Assembly: GCF_016863635.1 (NCBI RefSeq)
Contig: NZ_BOPG01000033.1
Location: 62,001-126,000 of the forward strand
Direction: 5' to 3'
Source of the DNA: Virgisporangium aurantiacum
GTDB taxonomy: Bacteria > Actinomycetota > Actinomycetes > Mycobacteriales > Micromonosporaceae
Length of the DNA: 64,000 nucleotides
The notes under the pieces are model-generated. The model ran no database searches and was not told the DNA's origin. It saw nothing but the letters and a program-made list of their open reading frames with translations. The position numbers and the translations under genes are program-made. Below, piece after piece: positions 34,756-43,284 of the stretch (position 1 is the first letter of the stretch; every line of letters begins with the position of its first letter).

Positions 34756-35706
34756 TCAGGCGTGGTACTTCGTGGTTCTGGCATGGCCGGTGCGGGACAC
34801 GAGCCCGGCGGCGACGAGGGTGCGCAGCGCCGCCCGGATGTCGGGTGCGGGCTGGTCGAGGGCCGTGGCGAGGTCGGCCGTTGTCGCGGGTCCGATCTGA
34901 CGCAGCACGCTGAGGACAGGATCGTCGGTGTCGTCGTGGAGCAGTACGCGGGCGCGGCCGGCGGCGCGTTCGACCGCGTCGGCCAGCAAGTCGAGCGAGT
35001 CGAAGCCGGGTGGTGGTCCGAGCCGGCGCAGGGTGGTGTGCGGGTCGGTGGTGTGGTCGGGCCGGAGGGCGATCGTGGTCAGGTCGCCGGCGGCGCTGAA
35101 CAGGGTGGCCGCCGACAGCGTCGAGATCGGTACACCGGCGCTGTTGTCGGTGGGTTCGTCGGGGCCGGTGGCGGTGCCGGTCCGGGCGGCCCGGATCGCC
35201 GCGAGCAGCGCGGTGCGGTCGCGGCCGCGCAGCGCCGGCAGCAGGAACGGGTCGGCGTCGAAGGTGTGCGCGAGCGTGTAGTGGACGGCGGCGACGTGCT
35301 TGCACGGGTTCGCCTCGTCCGGGCACGAGCAGGTCGTGGTCAGGTCGCGGGCGGTGGGGAACAGGGACAGGCCGACGGCGTCGAGGGTCTCGTCGACGTC
35401 CTCGGGCATGCGGCCGTCGAGGAGCGCGGCGGCGTGTCGCAGTTGACGGGCGAGGGCGTGGGTGGCGGCCGTCCACTGTGGATCGGTGAAGGCCGGGATG
35501 CGCAGGCTGACCCGGTACGGCGTGCGTCGGCTGCCGTGGACGCGTGCGGTCACCACGCCGGGCGCGACGGTCAGGTCGGTGACCGATCCGTTGCGGGCGT
35601 AGGTGCGTCCGCGCGGCAGCCGGTTGGCGTAGGCCCGGCCGAGCGTCTCCAGGGCCGCGATCCACCGCTGCCCCCACCAGGTCAACCCGAACCGTGTGGC
35701 GACCAT
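34756..35706 (-). CDS. SWIM zinc-finger protein
   Basis: 316 aa. The ATG at 35706 shares one base with the stop of the SNF2 gene (TGATG), so translation is coupled. The N-terminal FGLTWWGQRWIAALETLG and GRTYARNGSV resemble SWIM-containing partners of SNF2 helicases. The zinc-binding motif is CSCPDEANPCKHVAAVHY (CxCx6CxH). The C-terminus has a winged-helix-like segment (DPVLSVLRQIGPATTADLATAL). It presumably forms a DNA- or RNA-acting complex with the helicase. Confidence 0.88.
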   Translation of the reverse strand: MVATRFGLTWWGQRWIAALETLGRAYANRLPRGRTYARNGSVTDLTVAPGVVTARVHGSRRTPYRVSLRIPAFTDPQWTAATHALARQLRHAAALLDGRMPEDVDETLDAVGLSLFPTARDLTTTCSCPDEANPCKHVAAVHYTLAHTFDADPFLLPALRGRDRTALLAAIRAARTGTATGPDEPTDNSAGVPISTLSAATLFSAAGDLTTIALRPDHTTDPHTTLRRLGPPPGFDSLDLLADAVERAAGRARVLLHDDTDDPVLSVLRQIGPATTADLATALDQPAPDIRAALRTLVAAGLVSRTGHARTTKYHA

Positions 35707-38627
35707 CAGTCCTCCACGTTCTCGGTGGACAGCGACACCAGGGCGCGCAGGTCGGCGTCGTCGAGAGTGGCGAGCCACGTTTCGCCCGCGCCGACCACGG
35801 CGTCGGCGAGTGAGCGCTTCTGTTCCAGCAGGGTGGAGATCCGTTCCTCCAGCGTGCCGGCGGTGACGAGCTTGTGGACGTTGACGGTGCGGGTCTGCCC
35901 GATCCGGTAGGCCCGGTCGGTGGCCTGGTCCTCCACGGCCGGGTTCCACCACCGGTCGTAGTGCAGGACGTGCGTGGCGCGGGTCAGGTTGAGCCCGGTT
36001 CCACCGGCCTTGAGGCTGATCAGAAGCAGCGGAGGCGCGCTGTCGTCGGTCTGGAACGCCGCGACCATCGCGTCGCGGGCGGCGCGGTTCACGCCGCCGT
36101 GCAGGAACGGGACCTTCGGCAGCCGCAGCGCCGTGCCCAGGTGCTTGGCCAGCAGGTCGCCCATCTCCCGGTACTGGGTGAACACGATCGCCCGTTCACC
36201 GGAGTCGACCACCTCGGCCAGCATCTCGGTGGCCCGGGCGAGCTTGCCGGACCGGCCGAGAACCGGACCGGACTGTCCGAGGTACTGGGCCGGGTGGTTG
36301 CAGATCTGCTTGAGCGCGGTGAGCAGCTTGAGCACCCGTCCCTGCCGGGCGATGCCCTGGCCGAGGTTCTGCTCGTCGAGCAGCGCCGTGACGGCCGCCT
36401 GGTACAGCGTCGCCTGTTCCCGGGTCAGGCTGCAGGCGATGACCGACTCGATCTTCGGCGGCAGGTCCGCGGCGATCGCCGGGTCGCTCTTGACGCGTCG
36501 CAGCATGAACGGCGCCACGGTGCGACGCAGCCGGGCGGTGGCATCCGGATCGCGCCACCGTTCGACCGGGACGGCGTACCGCTCGCGGAAGCGGGTGAAC
36601 GGCCCCAGCAGGCCGGGATTGGCGAAGTCCATGATGGACCACAGTTCGGAGAGCCGGTTCTCCACCGGTGTACCGGTCAGCGCGACCCGGGCCCGGGCCG
36701 GAAGTTGCCGGGCCAGCCGGGCCGTCTGGGCGGCCTGGTTCTTGATCTGTTGCGCCTCGTCGAGCGCCACGACGTCCCAGTCGACCGCGGTGAGGAGAGC
36801 GGCGTCCCGCCGGAGCAGCCCGTAGCTGGTGACCGTGACGTCGCCCGGCTTGAACTCCTCGATGGTGGCCGGCCGGTCCGGGCCGTGGTGACGGATGACC
36901 GGCAGGTACGGCGCGAACCGCGCCAACTCGCGCTCCCAGTTGCCGACGACGGACGTCGGACACACGACGAGGTGGGGCCGGTCACCGTCCCGGCCGGCGA
37001 GCAGGGCAATGGTCTGCAGGGTCTTGCCCAGCCCCATGTCGTCGGCGAGCACCGCACCGAACCCGAGAGCCGCCATCGACTGCAACCAGGCGACGCCGCG
37101 GTGCTGGTAGTCACGCAGCGTGGCGTGGATGTCGCGGAGGTACGGCTCGGTCACCTGTCCCGCGCCACGGAGCCGGTCGACGAGGTCACGCAGCGGGCCG
37201 TCGGTGACCACGTCGACGGGCCCGAACTCGGCGGTGTGATGTTCACCGGCCAGGGCGACCGACAGGGCCTCGACGCCGGTGAGTTCACCCGACCGGCCGA
37301 CCAGGTCGACCAGTTTCGGCAGGTCGTCGGCGTCCAGCCGGACCCACTGGCCCTTCCACAGCACCAGCGGCTGCTTCAGGGCGACGATCTCGGCGAACTC
37401 CTCGGGCGACAGCGCGTCGTCACCGATCGCCGCTTCCCACCGGAACTGCCGCAGCCCGTCGCTCGACAGACCGCCCTCGACGATCCCGGCGCCCGGATCG
37501 GAGACCGGCTGCCCGACCCGCAGCCGGGCCCGCAGCCGACGCGCTCCCGCCGCCGTCAGTTCGGCCGGCAACACCACGCCCAGACCCGCGGCGCTGAGCG
37601 CGGACGCGCCGTGCGTGAGAAATTCGGCGGCCTGCTCCGGCGTCAGGTCGAGGCCCACCGGCCGCCGCTCCGACAGGCTCGCATCGAGCGGAGGGAACAG
37701 CCGCGCGGCCTCGGCGAGCCCGCGGACCAGGGTCTCCTGCGGATCTCCGGAGGACCGCCGGAGCGCGGTCTGGCCCTCCCACACCTGAAGCGCAGGCACC
37801 ATGAGACTGGGATCGTCCGCGGTCGTCAGGTGGTACTTCAGCGGCCACGGCGTCTGCGGATCATTCGCCGCCACGGCGGCCGGCGGGGTCGCCAGCCGTA
37901 CGCACAGACGCGCGTCGCCACCGCCGGCGGCGTCGACGAGCGGTGCCGCCCACCGCGCGACGTCCTCGATCCGCGAATCGGTCGCGGCGTCGACGACCGG
38001 GTCGGCGCCGGTCAACGCCACCAGCCACTCCTGCCGCTTCGCACTGCTCCGCCCGGATGCGGGGCTTCGGGCGCAACTGTCGGCGACCGCGTCGAAGAAG
38101 GCCGTGAGCAGATCCGGGCCCGACCAGACCGTCGAGTCGTCCTCGTCCCGGCGGAGGGCGTGAGCGGCCGGCGGGAGGGCCGCCGCCAGCGCGGCGATAC
38201 GGCCGTCTCCGGTATTCGCGATGCGCCATTCGGCGATGGCGTTGCCGGGACCGCCGGGGCGCAGCGTCGGCACGAGCTGCCCGCCCGCCACGAACTCCAA
38301 CGCCAGCTTGGCCGCCACACTCCACGCCAGCACCGAGTCGCCCGGCCGAAGCCACGCCGGCCAGTCCAGCGGCAGCGCCGCCAGCGCGCGCACCGCCGTA
38401 CCCACCGGGACGACCCGCGCGGGCACCTCGGCCGGCACGACCCGCCGCCGGGCCCGGGCACTCGCCGGGAGAACGGTCGGCAGCCGCGCGGGTTCGCCCG
38501 CCGGCAGCATCACCATCGCCGCCGCTTCGACCAGATCGTCGACGCCCCACAGCGCGAGATGCCCGTCGGACGGAACCCGCCCACCAGGCCAGAACGTCGC
38601 CTGCAGGACACCCGGTTGAGACTCCAC
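35706..38627 (-). CDS. SNF2-family DNA helicase/translocase
   Basis: 973 aa. The GTG at 38627 was chosen because GGAGGGAG lies just upstream; longer forms are possible. The N-terminal about 470 residues match the bacterial SNF2-associated region. The motor follows: LRDYQHRGVAWLQSM, Walker A LADDMGLGKTLQT, Walker B VVALDEAQQIKN, ALTGTPVENRLSELWSIMDF, then the helicase C domain with VFTQYREMGDLLA, GGTGLNLTRATHVLHYDRWW and the arginine finger region DRAYRIGQTRTV. It moves along duplex DNA using ATP. The SWIM protein is made with it. Bacterial pairs of this kind are linked to repair or genome defence, but the exact role is unknown. Confidence 0.93.
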   Translation of the reverse strand: MESQPGVLQATFWPGGRVPSDGHLALWGVDDLVEAAAMVMLPAGEPARLPTVLPASARARRRVVPAEVPARVVPVGTAVRALAALPLDWPAWLRPGDSVLAWSVAAKLALEFVAGGQLVPTLRPGGPGNAIAEWRIANTGDGRIAALAAALPPAAHALRRDEDDSTVWSGPDLLTAFFDAVADSCARSPASGRSSAKRQEWLVALTGADPVVDAATDSRIEDVARWAAPLVDAAGGGDARLCVRLATPPAAVAANDPQTPWPLKYHLTTADDPSLMVPALQVWEGQTALRRSSGDPQETLVRGLAEAARLFPPLDASLSERRPVGLDLTPEQAAEFLTHGASALSAAGLGVVLPAELTAAGARRLRARLRVGQPVSDPGAGIVEGGLSSDGLRQFRWEAAIGDDALSPEEFAEIVALKQPLVLWKGQWVRLDADDLPKLVDLVGRSGELTGVEALSVALAGEHHTAEFGPVDVVTDGPLRDLVDRLRGAGQVTEPYLRDIHATLRDYQHRGVAWLQSMAALGFGAVLADDMGLGKTLQTIALLAGRDGDRPHLVVCPTSVVGNWERELARFAPYLPVIRHHGPDRPATIEEFKPGDVTVTSYGLLRRDAALLTAVDWDVVALDEAQQIKNQAAQTARLARQLPARARVALTGTPVENRLSELWSIMDFANPGLLGPFTRFRERYAVPVERWRDPDATARLRRTVAPFMLRRVKSDPAIAADLPPKIESVIACSLTREQATLYQAAVTALLDEQNLGQGIARQGRVLKLLTALKQICNHPAQYLGQSGPVLGRSGKLARATEMLAEVVDSGERAIVFTQYREMGDLLAKHLGTALRLPKVPFLHGGVNRAARDAMVAAFQTDDSAPPLLLISLKAGGTGLNLTRATHVLHYDRWWNPAVEDQATDRAYRIGQTRTVNVHKLVTAGTLEERISTLLEQKRSLADAVVGAGETWLATLDDADLRALVSLSTENVED

Positions 38628-38709
38628 ACGGTCTCCCTCCACCGGCAATGCCCGGGAGCCTAAACCGTGCCCGAAAGCATCCGGAGACCGCCACACGGTT
38701 CACCCGTCA

Positions 38710-38737
38710 GGGACGGGTTGCGCGCGCAACCCGTCCC
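38710..38737 (-). terminator. 28-bp perfect palindrome behind the sigma-factor unit
   Basis: gggacgggttgcgc and its exact reverse complement directly abut (38710-38723, 38724-38737), 10 bases beyond the stop at 38748. Probably a factor-independent terminator, although a loop-less palindrome could also be an operator. Confidence 0.6.
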
Positions 38738-38747
38738 CTCGTAGTGA

Positions 38748-39512
38748 TCATTTGATCCGGTCGGTCGCCTCCTGCGCGATCCGGACGAGGTGGTCGAGGG
38801 TCAGGGCGGGCGTGTTCTCGTCACCGCCGCTCGTGATGGTCATCACCCGGTTGTCCGCGAGTCCGATCCGGACCTCGAACCTCTTCGTGTCCTTGGTGTT
38901 CATCGTGTACGTGACGACCGGCTTGCCGGACGCCGTGGTCGCGTCGACGCACGGCGGAGCACTGGCCGGGTTGTCGCCCCGCTGCCCGTCCGCCTTCTTG
39001 TCGGGAACGGCCGCGAGCGTCGCGCAGGTCAGCGGATCGATCTTGATGGACGTGGGGAAGCCGTGCAGCATGACGTTGACGCTGCCCGTCACCCCGCCGT
39101 TCGTGACCCCGGCCGGGCCGATCCATCCCAACGGCGACACGTAGTCGATGACGGTGATGTCGAAGCCCTTCGGGTCCCACTGTGCCGACGGAACCGCCGC
39201 CCGTACGGCCGCGTCGAGCGCCGCCTTGAGCCGGGCGGCGCTGACCTGCGCCTCCTCGCGGGTCGCCGACCGCAGTTCGAGACGGTTGTCGGGGCGGACC
39301 ATGGGGTCGGCCGGTGGCGCGCCCACGGGCGGCGTGCCGGCGGGTCCGCCGCCCGTGGCGAGCACGATCACCGCCAGCCCGGCCGCCATCGCGGTGGCGC
39401 CGAGCGTGCTCCACAGCGTGGCGCGCACCCGGCGGTCGTGGCGCACGATCGCCCGCGAGTCGATGGTCGTGGGTGGCGGCGTGCCGATCACTTCGTCGAA
39501 CAACTGGTGCAT
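38748..39512 (-). CDS. Membrane-anchored partner of the SigE-family sigma factor
   Basis: 254 aa. The ATG at 39512 has AAGGA seven bases upstream; an alternative ATG overlaps the sigma-factor stop. A short cytoplasmic N-terminus (MHQLFDEVIGTPPPTTIDSRAI in outline) leads to one membrane segment (about residues 33-52) and an extracytoplasmic Pro-rich linker plus a globular domain. No zinc-binding anti-sigma motif is seen. By position it is the likely anti-sigma or sensor partner of the upstream sigma factor. Confidence 0.75.
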   Translation of the reverse strand: MHQLFDEVIGTPPPTTIDSRAIVRHDRRVRATLWSTLGATAMAAGLAVIVLATGGGPAGTPPVGAPPADPMVRPDNRLELRSATREEAQVSAARLKAALDAAVRAAVPSAQWDPKGFDITVIDYVSPLGWIGPAGVTNGGVTGSVNVMLHGFPTSIKIDPLTCATLAAVPDKKADGQRGDNPASAPPCVDATTASGKPVVTYTMNTKDTKRFEVRIGLADNRVMTITSGGDENTPALTLDHLVRIAQEATDRIK

Positions 39513-39529
39513 CGGGATTCCTTCCGGTC

Positions 39530-40012
39530 TCATCGGGGTGTTTGGATGCGGAGCTGCCCCAGAGCGCGCGCCGACTGGCTCTTGACGGTTCCGGGGGACA
39601 CGCCGAGGATCTCGGCGGTCTCCTCGACCGAGTGGTCGAGGTAGAAACGCAGGATCAGCACCGCCCGCTGGCGTGGCCCGAGCGAGCGGAGCAGGTCGGC
39701 CAACGGCAGCCGGTCGACCACCCGGTCGTCGGGCAGCGACTCCCGGTGCGGCGGGTCGGAGTGGGTCTGTTCCCGGTGACGCCAGCGGCGTCCCCGCTCG
39801 GTCAGCCAGCACCGGGTCAGCACCTTCTGCGCGTACGCGTCGACGTTGTCGGCGCCGCGCACCTTCGACCAGTTCCGGTGCAGTTTGACCAGCGCCTGCG
39901 AAACGAGGTCGTCGGCGAGGTGCCAGTCGCCGCACAGCAGGTAGGCGCTTCGTCGCCATCGGTCGAGGCGTTCGGCGACGAACGCGTGGAACTCGTCGTC
40001 GGATCTGGACAA
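39530..40012 (-). CDS. SigE-family ECF RNA polymerase sigma factor
   Basis: 160 aa if translation starts at the TTG at 40012, which has GGAGG at the right distance; a TTG at 40024 is the alternative. Region 2 reads FHAFVAERLDRWRRSAYLLCGDWHLADDLVSQALVKLHRNW and so on, region 4 has LGPRQRAVLILRFYLDHSVE and a helix-turn-helix ending TVKSQSARALGQLR, diagnostic of the actinobacterial SigE-like ECF group. It directs polymerase to unknown promoters, probably including its own. Confidence 0.88.
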   Translation of the reverse strand: MSRSDDEFHAFVAERLDRWRRSAYLLCGDWHLADDLVSQALVKLHRNWSKVRGADNVDAYAQKVLTRCWLTERGRRWRHREQTHSDPPHRESLPDDRVVDRLPLADLLRSLGPRQRAVLILRFYLDHSVEETAEILGVSPGTVKSQSARALGQLRIQTPR

Positions 40013-40248
40013 GCGGACCTCCAACGGCTGGGGGTGTCAGCCCGTACGACCGCGCCGTGCCCGGGCAGGGTTGCACGCCGTCCCGGATTCCCGGCCTTTT
40101 CACGCCCGCTGCCATCTCGTTGACGGCCGCTGCCATCTCGTTGACGCGCGCTGACCGGGCGTGTCAGCGGTTTGTGGGAGCGCTGTCAGCGGCGGCGGCC
40201 AATGTGCACGGAGGACATGCCGGATGACGAACGCCGATGGAGGGTCTG

Positions 40249-40899
40249 ATGCTCGACAGTCACGCTCCGTCGAAGCCGTCGCAGGCCCGGCCGGCTGGCG
40301 GGAGCGCATTCGCCTCTTTTGCGAGGTTCGTTCTGTTCGGCGGTGGCGTCGGGCTCGCGTCCAGTGCCGCGGTGCCGCTGGTAGCCACGCTGATGCCGTG
40401 GGTGGTCGCGAACGCGCTGATCACCGTCGCGTCGACGCTGCTGGGAACGGAGCTGCACGCACGGTTCGTCTTCGGTGCCGGCCGGCGCGCGCACTGGCGT
40501 CAGCATGTGCAGTCGGCCGGCTCGGCGACCGTCGCCTACCTGGTCACCTCGGCCGCCATCGCCGTCCTGCACCTGGTGCAGCCGGCGGCCGGCATGCGCT
40601 GGGAGCAGGCCGTCTACCTGAGCGCCTCCGGACTCGCCGGAACCGGGCGGTTCCTGGTGCTACGCCTGTACGTCTTCGCCCGTGGCCGCACCTCCTCCGC
40701 CGCCGACCCGGATGGTGTGCGCCCGGTGCAGACCTGCGCCGTACCGGGCGGACGTCGACCCGGTCGACGGCCGTCCGCCCGCCCGGTGGTCCTGCGTCCG
40801 CGTCCCTATCCGCGTCGGCGTCCGCGGTCGCGCGCTGCGCGGGCCAGGCCCGATGCCTCGAAGCCGATCAGGCAAGCGACGCGAGATCGTGGAGGATGA
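40249..40899 (+). CDS. GtrA-like membrane protein
   Basis: 216 aa from the ATG at 40249 (GGAGGG upstream). Four membrane segments (FARFVLFGGGVGLASSAAV, WVVANALITVASTLLGTEL, ATVAYLVTSAAIAVLHLV, EQAVYLSASGLAGTGRFLVLRL) fit the GtrA family, which is linked to export or flipping of polyprenyl-linked sugars. The about 70-residue C-terminal tail is extremely Arg/Pro-rich and may be an artefact of reading through into the palindromic region. Partner glycosyltransferases are not adjacent. Confidence 0.7.
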   Translation: MLDSHAPSKPSQARPAGGSAFASFARFVLFGGGVGLASSAAVPLVATLMPWVVANALITVASTLLGTELHARFVFGAGRRAHWRQHVQSAGSATVAYLVTSAAIAVLHLVQPAAGMRWEQAVYLSASGLAGTGRFLVLRLYVFARGRTSSAADPDGVRPVQTCAVPGGRRPGRRPSARPVVLRPRPYPRRRPRSRAARARPDASKPIRQATRDRGG

Positions 40900-40932
40900 T
40901 CAGTGTTGGGGGCCTGATCATCCTCCACGATC
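40885..40932. repeat. Perfect 18-bp inverted repeat
   Basis: Arms 40885-40902 and 40915-40932 with a 12-nt loop (gtgttgggggcc). It overlaps the last codons of the GtrA-like gene. It may be a terminator or part of a dispersed palindromic element. Confidence 0.85.
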
Positions 40933-40956
40933 CGGCGGCTCGGGTGGCGGTCGACA

Positions 40957-41035
40957 AGTTGATCTCTGGACTGGGCATTCAGGCACGTTCCACCTCGACG
41001 CACACGTGCCTCGCTGCCCAGTCCAGAGATCAACT
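40957..41035. repeat. Nested palindrome: 21-bp arms with inner 8-bp hairpin
   Basis: Outer arms 40957-40977 and 41015-41035 are exact inverted copies. An inner hairpin (aggcacgt 40981-40988, acgtgcct 41004-41011) lies between them. No coding sequence is inside. Similar dispersed palindromes occur in many actinomycete genomes; its copy number elsewhere is unknown. Confidence 0.85.
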
Positions 41036-41119
41036 CCTCTGTCCCGCGCCGCCCTCGAACGACGATTCGACTCGACGCGGTGGCGGGGCAGTGGGCAGGG
41101 GTGGCGGTGCGCTCGGACA

Positions 41120-41440
41120 ATGGATCACATGAGTGAGTCACTATCGGACGCCGACATCGCCGCGATCGAGGAACGGGCGGTCAAGGCGCTGGACGTCGCA
41201 CCGGCACCGTGGACGACGTGGTTGGAGACGCGCGGGGGCACCGGCGGTGAGAGCTTCGTTCGACTGGGTGGCGATCCGGACAGCGACAACGAGATGTATG
41301 TCCGCGTGCAGGTGGGCTCCGAGCGTCTCACGTCGCCCGACCCGCGGCTCGACCTGGTCATCGACTTCGTCGGTCATGCCGCTGCCGACGTTCTGCGACT
41401 CAGCGCCGAGGTCAAGCGGCTCAGAAGCCTGACCACGTAA
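41120..41440 (+). CDS. Small hypothetical protein
   Basis: 106 aa from the ATG at 41120, or 103 aa from 41129; neither has a strong ribosome binding site. Soluble and acidic, with PWTTWLETRGGTGGESFVRL and a C-terminal helix (ADVLRLSAEVKRLRSL). No family is recognised. The HEAT-repeat gene follows 38 bp later on the same strand. Confidence 0.6.
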   Translation: MDHMSESLSDADIAAIEERAVKALDVAPAPWTTWLETRGGTGGESFVRLGGDPDSDNEMYVRVQVGSERLTSPDPRLDLVIDFVGHAAADVLRLSAEVKRLRSLTT

Positions 41441-41478
41441 CGGGAGCCGGATGTGCGAATCCCCGGTCTCGACGGCAG

Positions 41479-42189
41479 GTGAGCGCACACGTGGTGCCCT
41501 TCCTCGTCTGGTTGGTCGACGAGCCGGCGACGGCCGACCGGGCGGCCCTGACGACGTTGTTGCGGCATGTGGGTATCGGCCCTCGGGACGACGGCGACCT
41601 GCCGTTCGATCCGGATACCGCCTTCGCCGGCCAAGCGGTGACCGCGGAGCAGGAGGCCATGGTCGTCGAGCGGGTGTACCACCTCGAGGAGCAGTTCACC
41701 GACGACTGGGTCGACATTGCCGACGCGTGTGCCGAGAAGTGGGACGCCGACGCGTACCGGGCCGCCGCCGCGCACGTCGACGCGTACCGGCGCTGGCTGG
41801 CCGACGACGACTCGGAGATCGCGGCGCAGGCGGCGGAGTTGCTGGCCTGGTTCCCGGCGGCCGAGTCCACGGTGGCGGCGCTGCTGTCGGCGGATCGGGA
41901 CGACGCCGTGCGGGCGAGCGCCAACCTCGCCCTCGCGCACCTTGACGGGTCCGACGCCGTCGTCGTCGAGCGGATGACGGCCCTGCTCGACCATGCCTCG
42001 TTCCTGGTGCGGATCACGGCCGCGGTCGCCCTGGCGTATCGCGTCGGCCAGCGGTTGCCCGACCGCGCCCTCTCCGTTCTGGTCGACGCCAAGGAGCAGG
42101 AGGAGCTGCCGGACTTCCCGCCCGGCTGGCATCAGCGGGCGCAACGCGGGTACGTCGCCCTGGCCCTGCAACGCCTCGGACTGGGCTAA
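41479..42189 (+). CDS. HEAT-repeat-like protein
   Basis: 236 aa from a GTG. Helical repeats of HEAT/PBS-lyase type are visible in the second half (DSEIAAQAAELLAWFP, DAVRASANLALAHL, ASFLVRITAAVALAYRV). No catalytic motif. A scaffold or protein-binding role is likely. It converges with the oxidoreductase gene; the stop codons overlap by 4 bp. Confidence 0.7.
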   Translation: MSAHVVPFLVWLVDEPATADRAALTTLLRHVGIGPRDDGDLPFDPDTAFAGQAVTAEQEAMVVERVYHLEEQFTDDWVDIADACAEKWDADAYRAAAAHVDAYRRWLADDDSEIAAQAAELLAWFPAAESTVAALLSADRDDAVRASANLALAHLDGSDAVVVERMTALLDHASFLVRITAAVALAYRVGQRLPDRALSVLVDAKEQEELPDFPPGWHQRAQRGYVALALQRLGLG

Positions 42190-43193
42190 CGCATGGCGTC
42201 GGCGTCTTCGGTCAGGTGGAGGCCGAGCCGCTGCAGCGCGGTTTCCAAAGTGCGGAGCACGGACAGCGTGTCGCGCAGTGGCATCACCGTGCTCTCCAGG
42301 TGCCCGGCGGCGATCCGGTCCCGCACCTCGATCAGTTGGTGCGCGTAGCCGCCCGCCAGCATCGGCAGCCGGATCGGTGTGGGGTCGTGGCCGACGCGGT
42401 GCAGCACCATGTCGACCGGGTGGTGGAAGCGGGGCAGCACGTCGATCCGGCCGGCGCTGCCTATCACGCTGGCCGCGCCGGCCAGCGGCAGCCGGAGCGA
42501 GCAGTCGAGCACCGCCCAGGCGCCGGAGTCGTACCCGAGCAGCAGTGCGACGTCCTCGTCGACGCCGGTTCGACCGAGGTTGCCGTGCACCTCCACCGAT
42601 CCGGGTTCGCCCAGGATCATCTGCGCGAACGCCACCGGATACACGCCCAGGTCGAGCAGCGCGCCGCCACCCTGCGCCGGGTCCCACAACCGGTCGGCCG
42701 GGTCGAACTCGCGAATGACGCCCAGATCGGCGTGCACCGCCCGGACCTCACCGATGACCCCGTCGGCCAGCAGTTCCCGGAGCCGGACGACCAGCGGCAC
42801 GAAGCGGGTCCACATCGCCTCCATGGCGAACAGACGGTGCGCCTTCGCCGTGTCGATCACGGTCTGCGCGCCGGCCACGGTGCAGGTGAACGCCTTTTCG
42901 ACCAGAACCGCCCGGCCGGCGTTCAGCGCGGCGACGGCGATCGCCGCGTGCTGCCGGTGCGGGGTGGCGATGTAGACGACGTCGACGGCCGGGTCGGCGA
43001 GGAGGTCGGCGTAGCCGCCGTACGACCGGACCGGTGCGGCCAGCGCCGGTGGCAGGCCGGCGACGAACGCCTTGGCCCGGGCCGGATCGCGGGAACCCAC
43101 GGCGACCAGTTCGCAGCCGTCGACCACCGCGAAGTCGGCGGCGAGCTTCCGGGCGATGCGGCCCGGCCCGATGATTCCCCAGCGCAGCGTCAT
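42186..43193 (-). CDS. Gfo/Idh/MocA-family oxidoreductase
   Basis: 335 aa from the ATG at 43193. The N-terminal Rossmann fold starts LRWGIIGPGRIARKLAADF; the family EKP-like motif is VLVEKAFTCT, where the usual Pro is Ala. The C-terminal alpha/beta domain contains the DLGVYPVAFAQMILGEP stretch. It probably oxidises or reduces a sugar, inositol or related compound with NAD(P). The monogenic setting gives no hint about the substrate. Confidence 0.9.
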   Translation of the reverse strand: MTLRWGIIGPGRIARKLAADFAVVDGCELVAVGSRDPARAKAFVAGLPPALAAPVRSYGGYADLLADPAVDVVYIATPHRQHAAIAVAALNAGRAVLVEKAFTCTVAGAQTVIDTAKAHRLFAMEAMWTRFVPLVVRLRELLADGVIGEVRAVHADLGVIREFDPADRLWDPAQGGGALLDLGVYPVAFAQMILGEPGSVEVHGNLGRTGVDEDVALLLGYDSGAWAVLDCSLRLPLAGAASVIGSAGRIDVLPRFHHPVDMVLHRVGHDPTPIRLPMLAGGYAHQLIEVRDRIAAGHLESTVMPLRDTLSVLRTLETALQRLGLHLTEDADAMR

Positions 43194-43224
43194 GACGCCA
43201 TCCAACCGGAGACGGCGAGCGGAT

Positions 43225-43260
43225 CGGCGGGTGACCCGGATTTCCCCGGGTCACCCGCCG
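43225..43260 (-). terminator. Hairpin terminator of the DNRLRE-protein gene
   Basis: Perfect 15-bp arms (43225-43239, 43246-43260) with a 6-nt loop, 24 bases beyond the stop codon at 43285. Confidence 0.8.
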
Positions 43261-43284
43261 AACGGGTTACTCCCGTTGCTCCTG

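Noticed and set aside
35874..38663. 929-aa plus-strand frame opposite the SNF2 gene
   Set aside because: It is the antisense shadow of a clearly conserved helicase.
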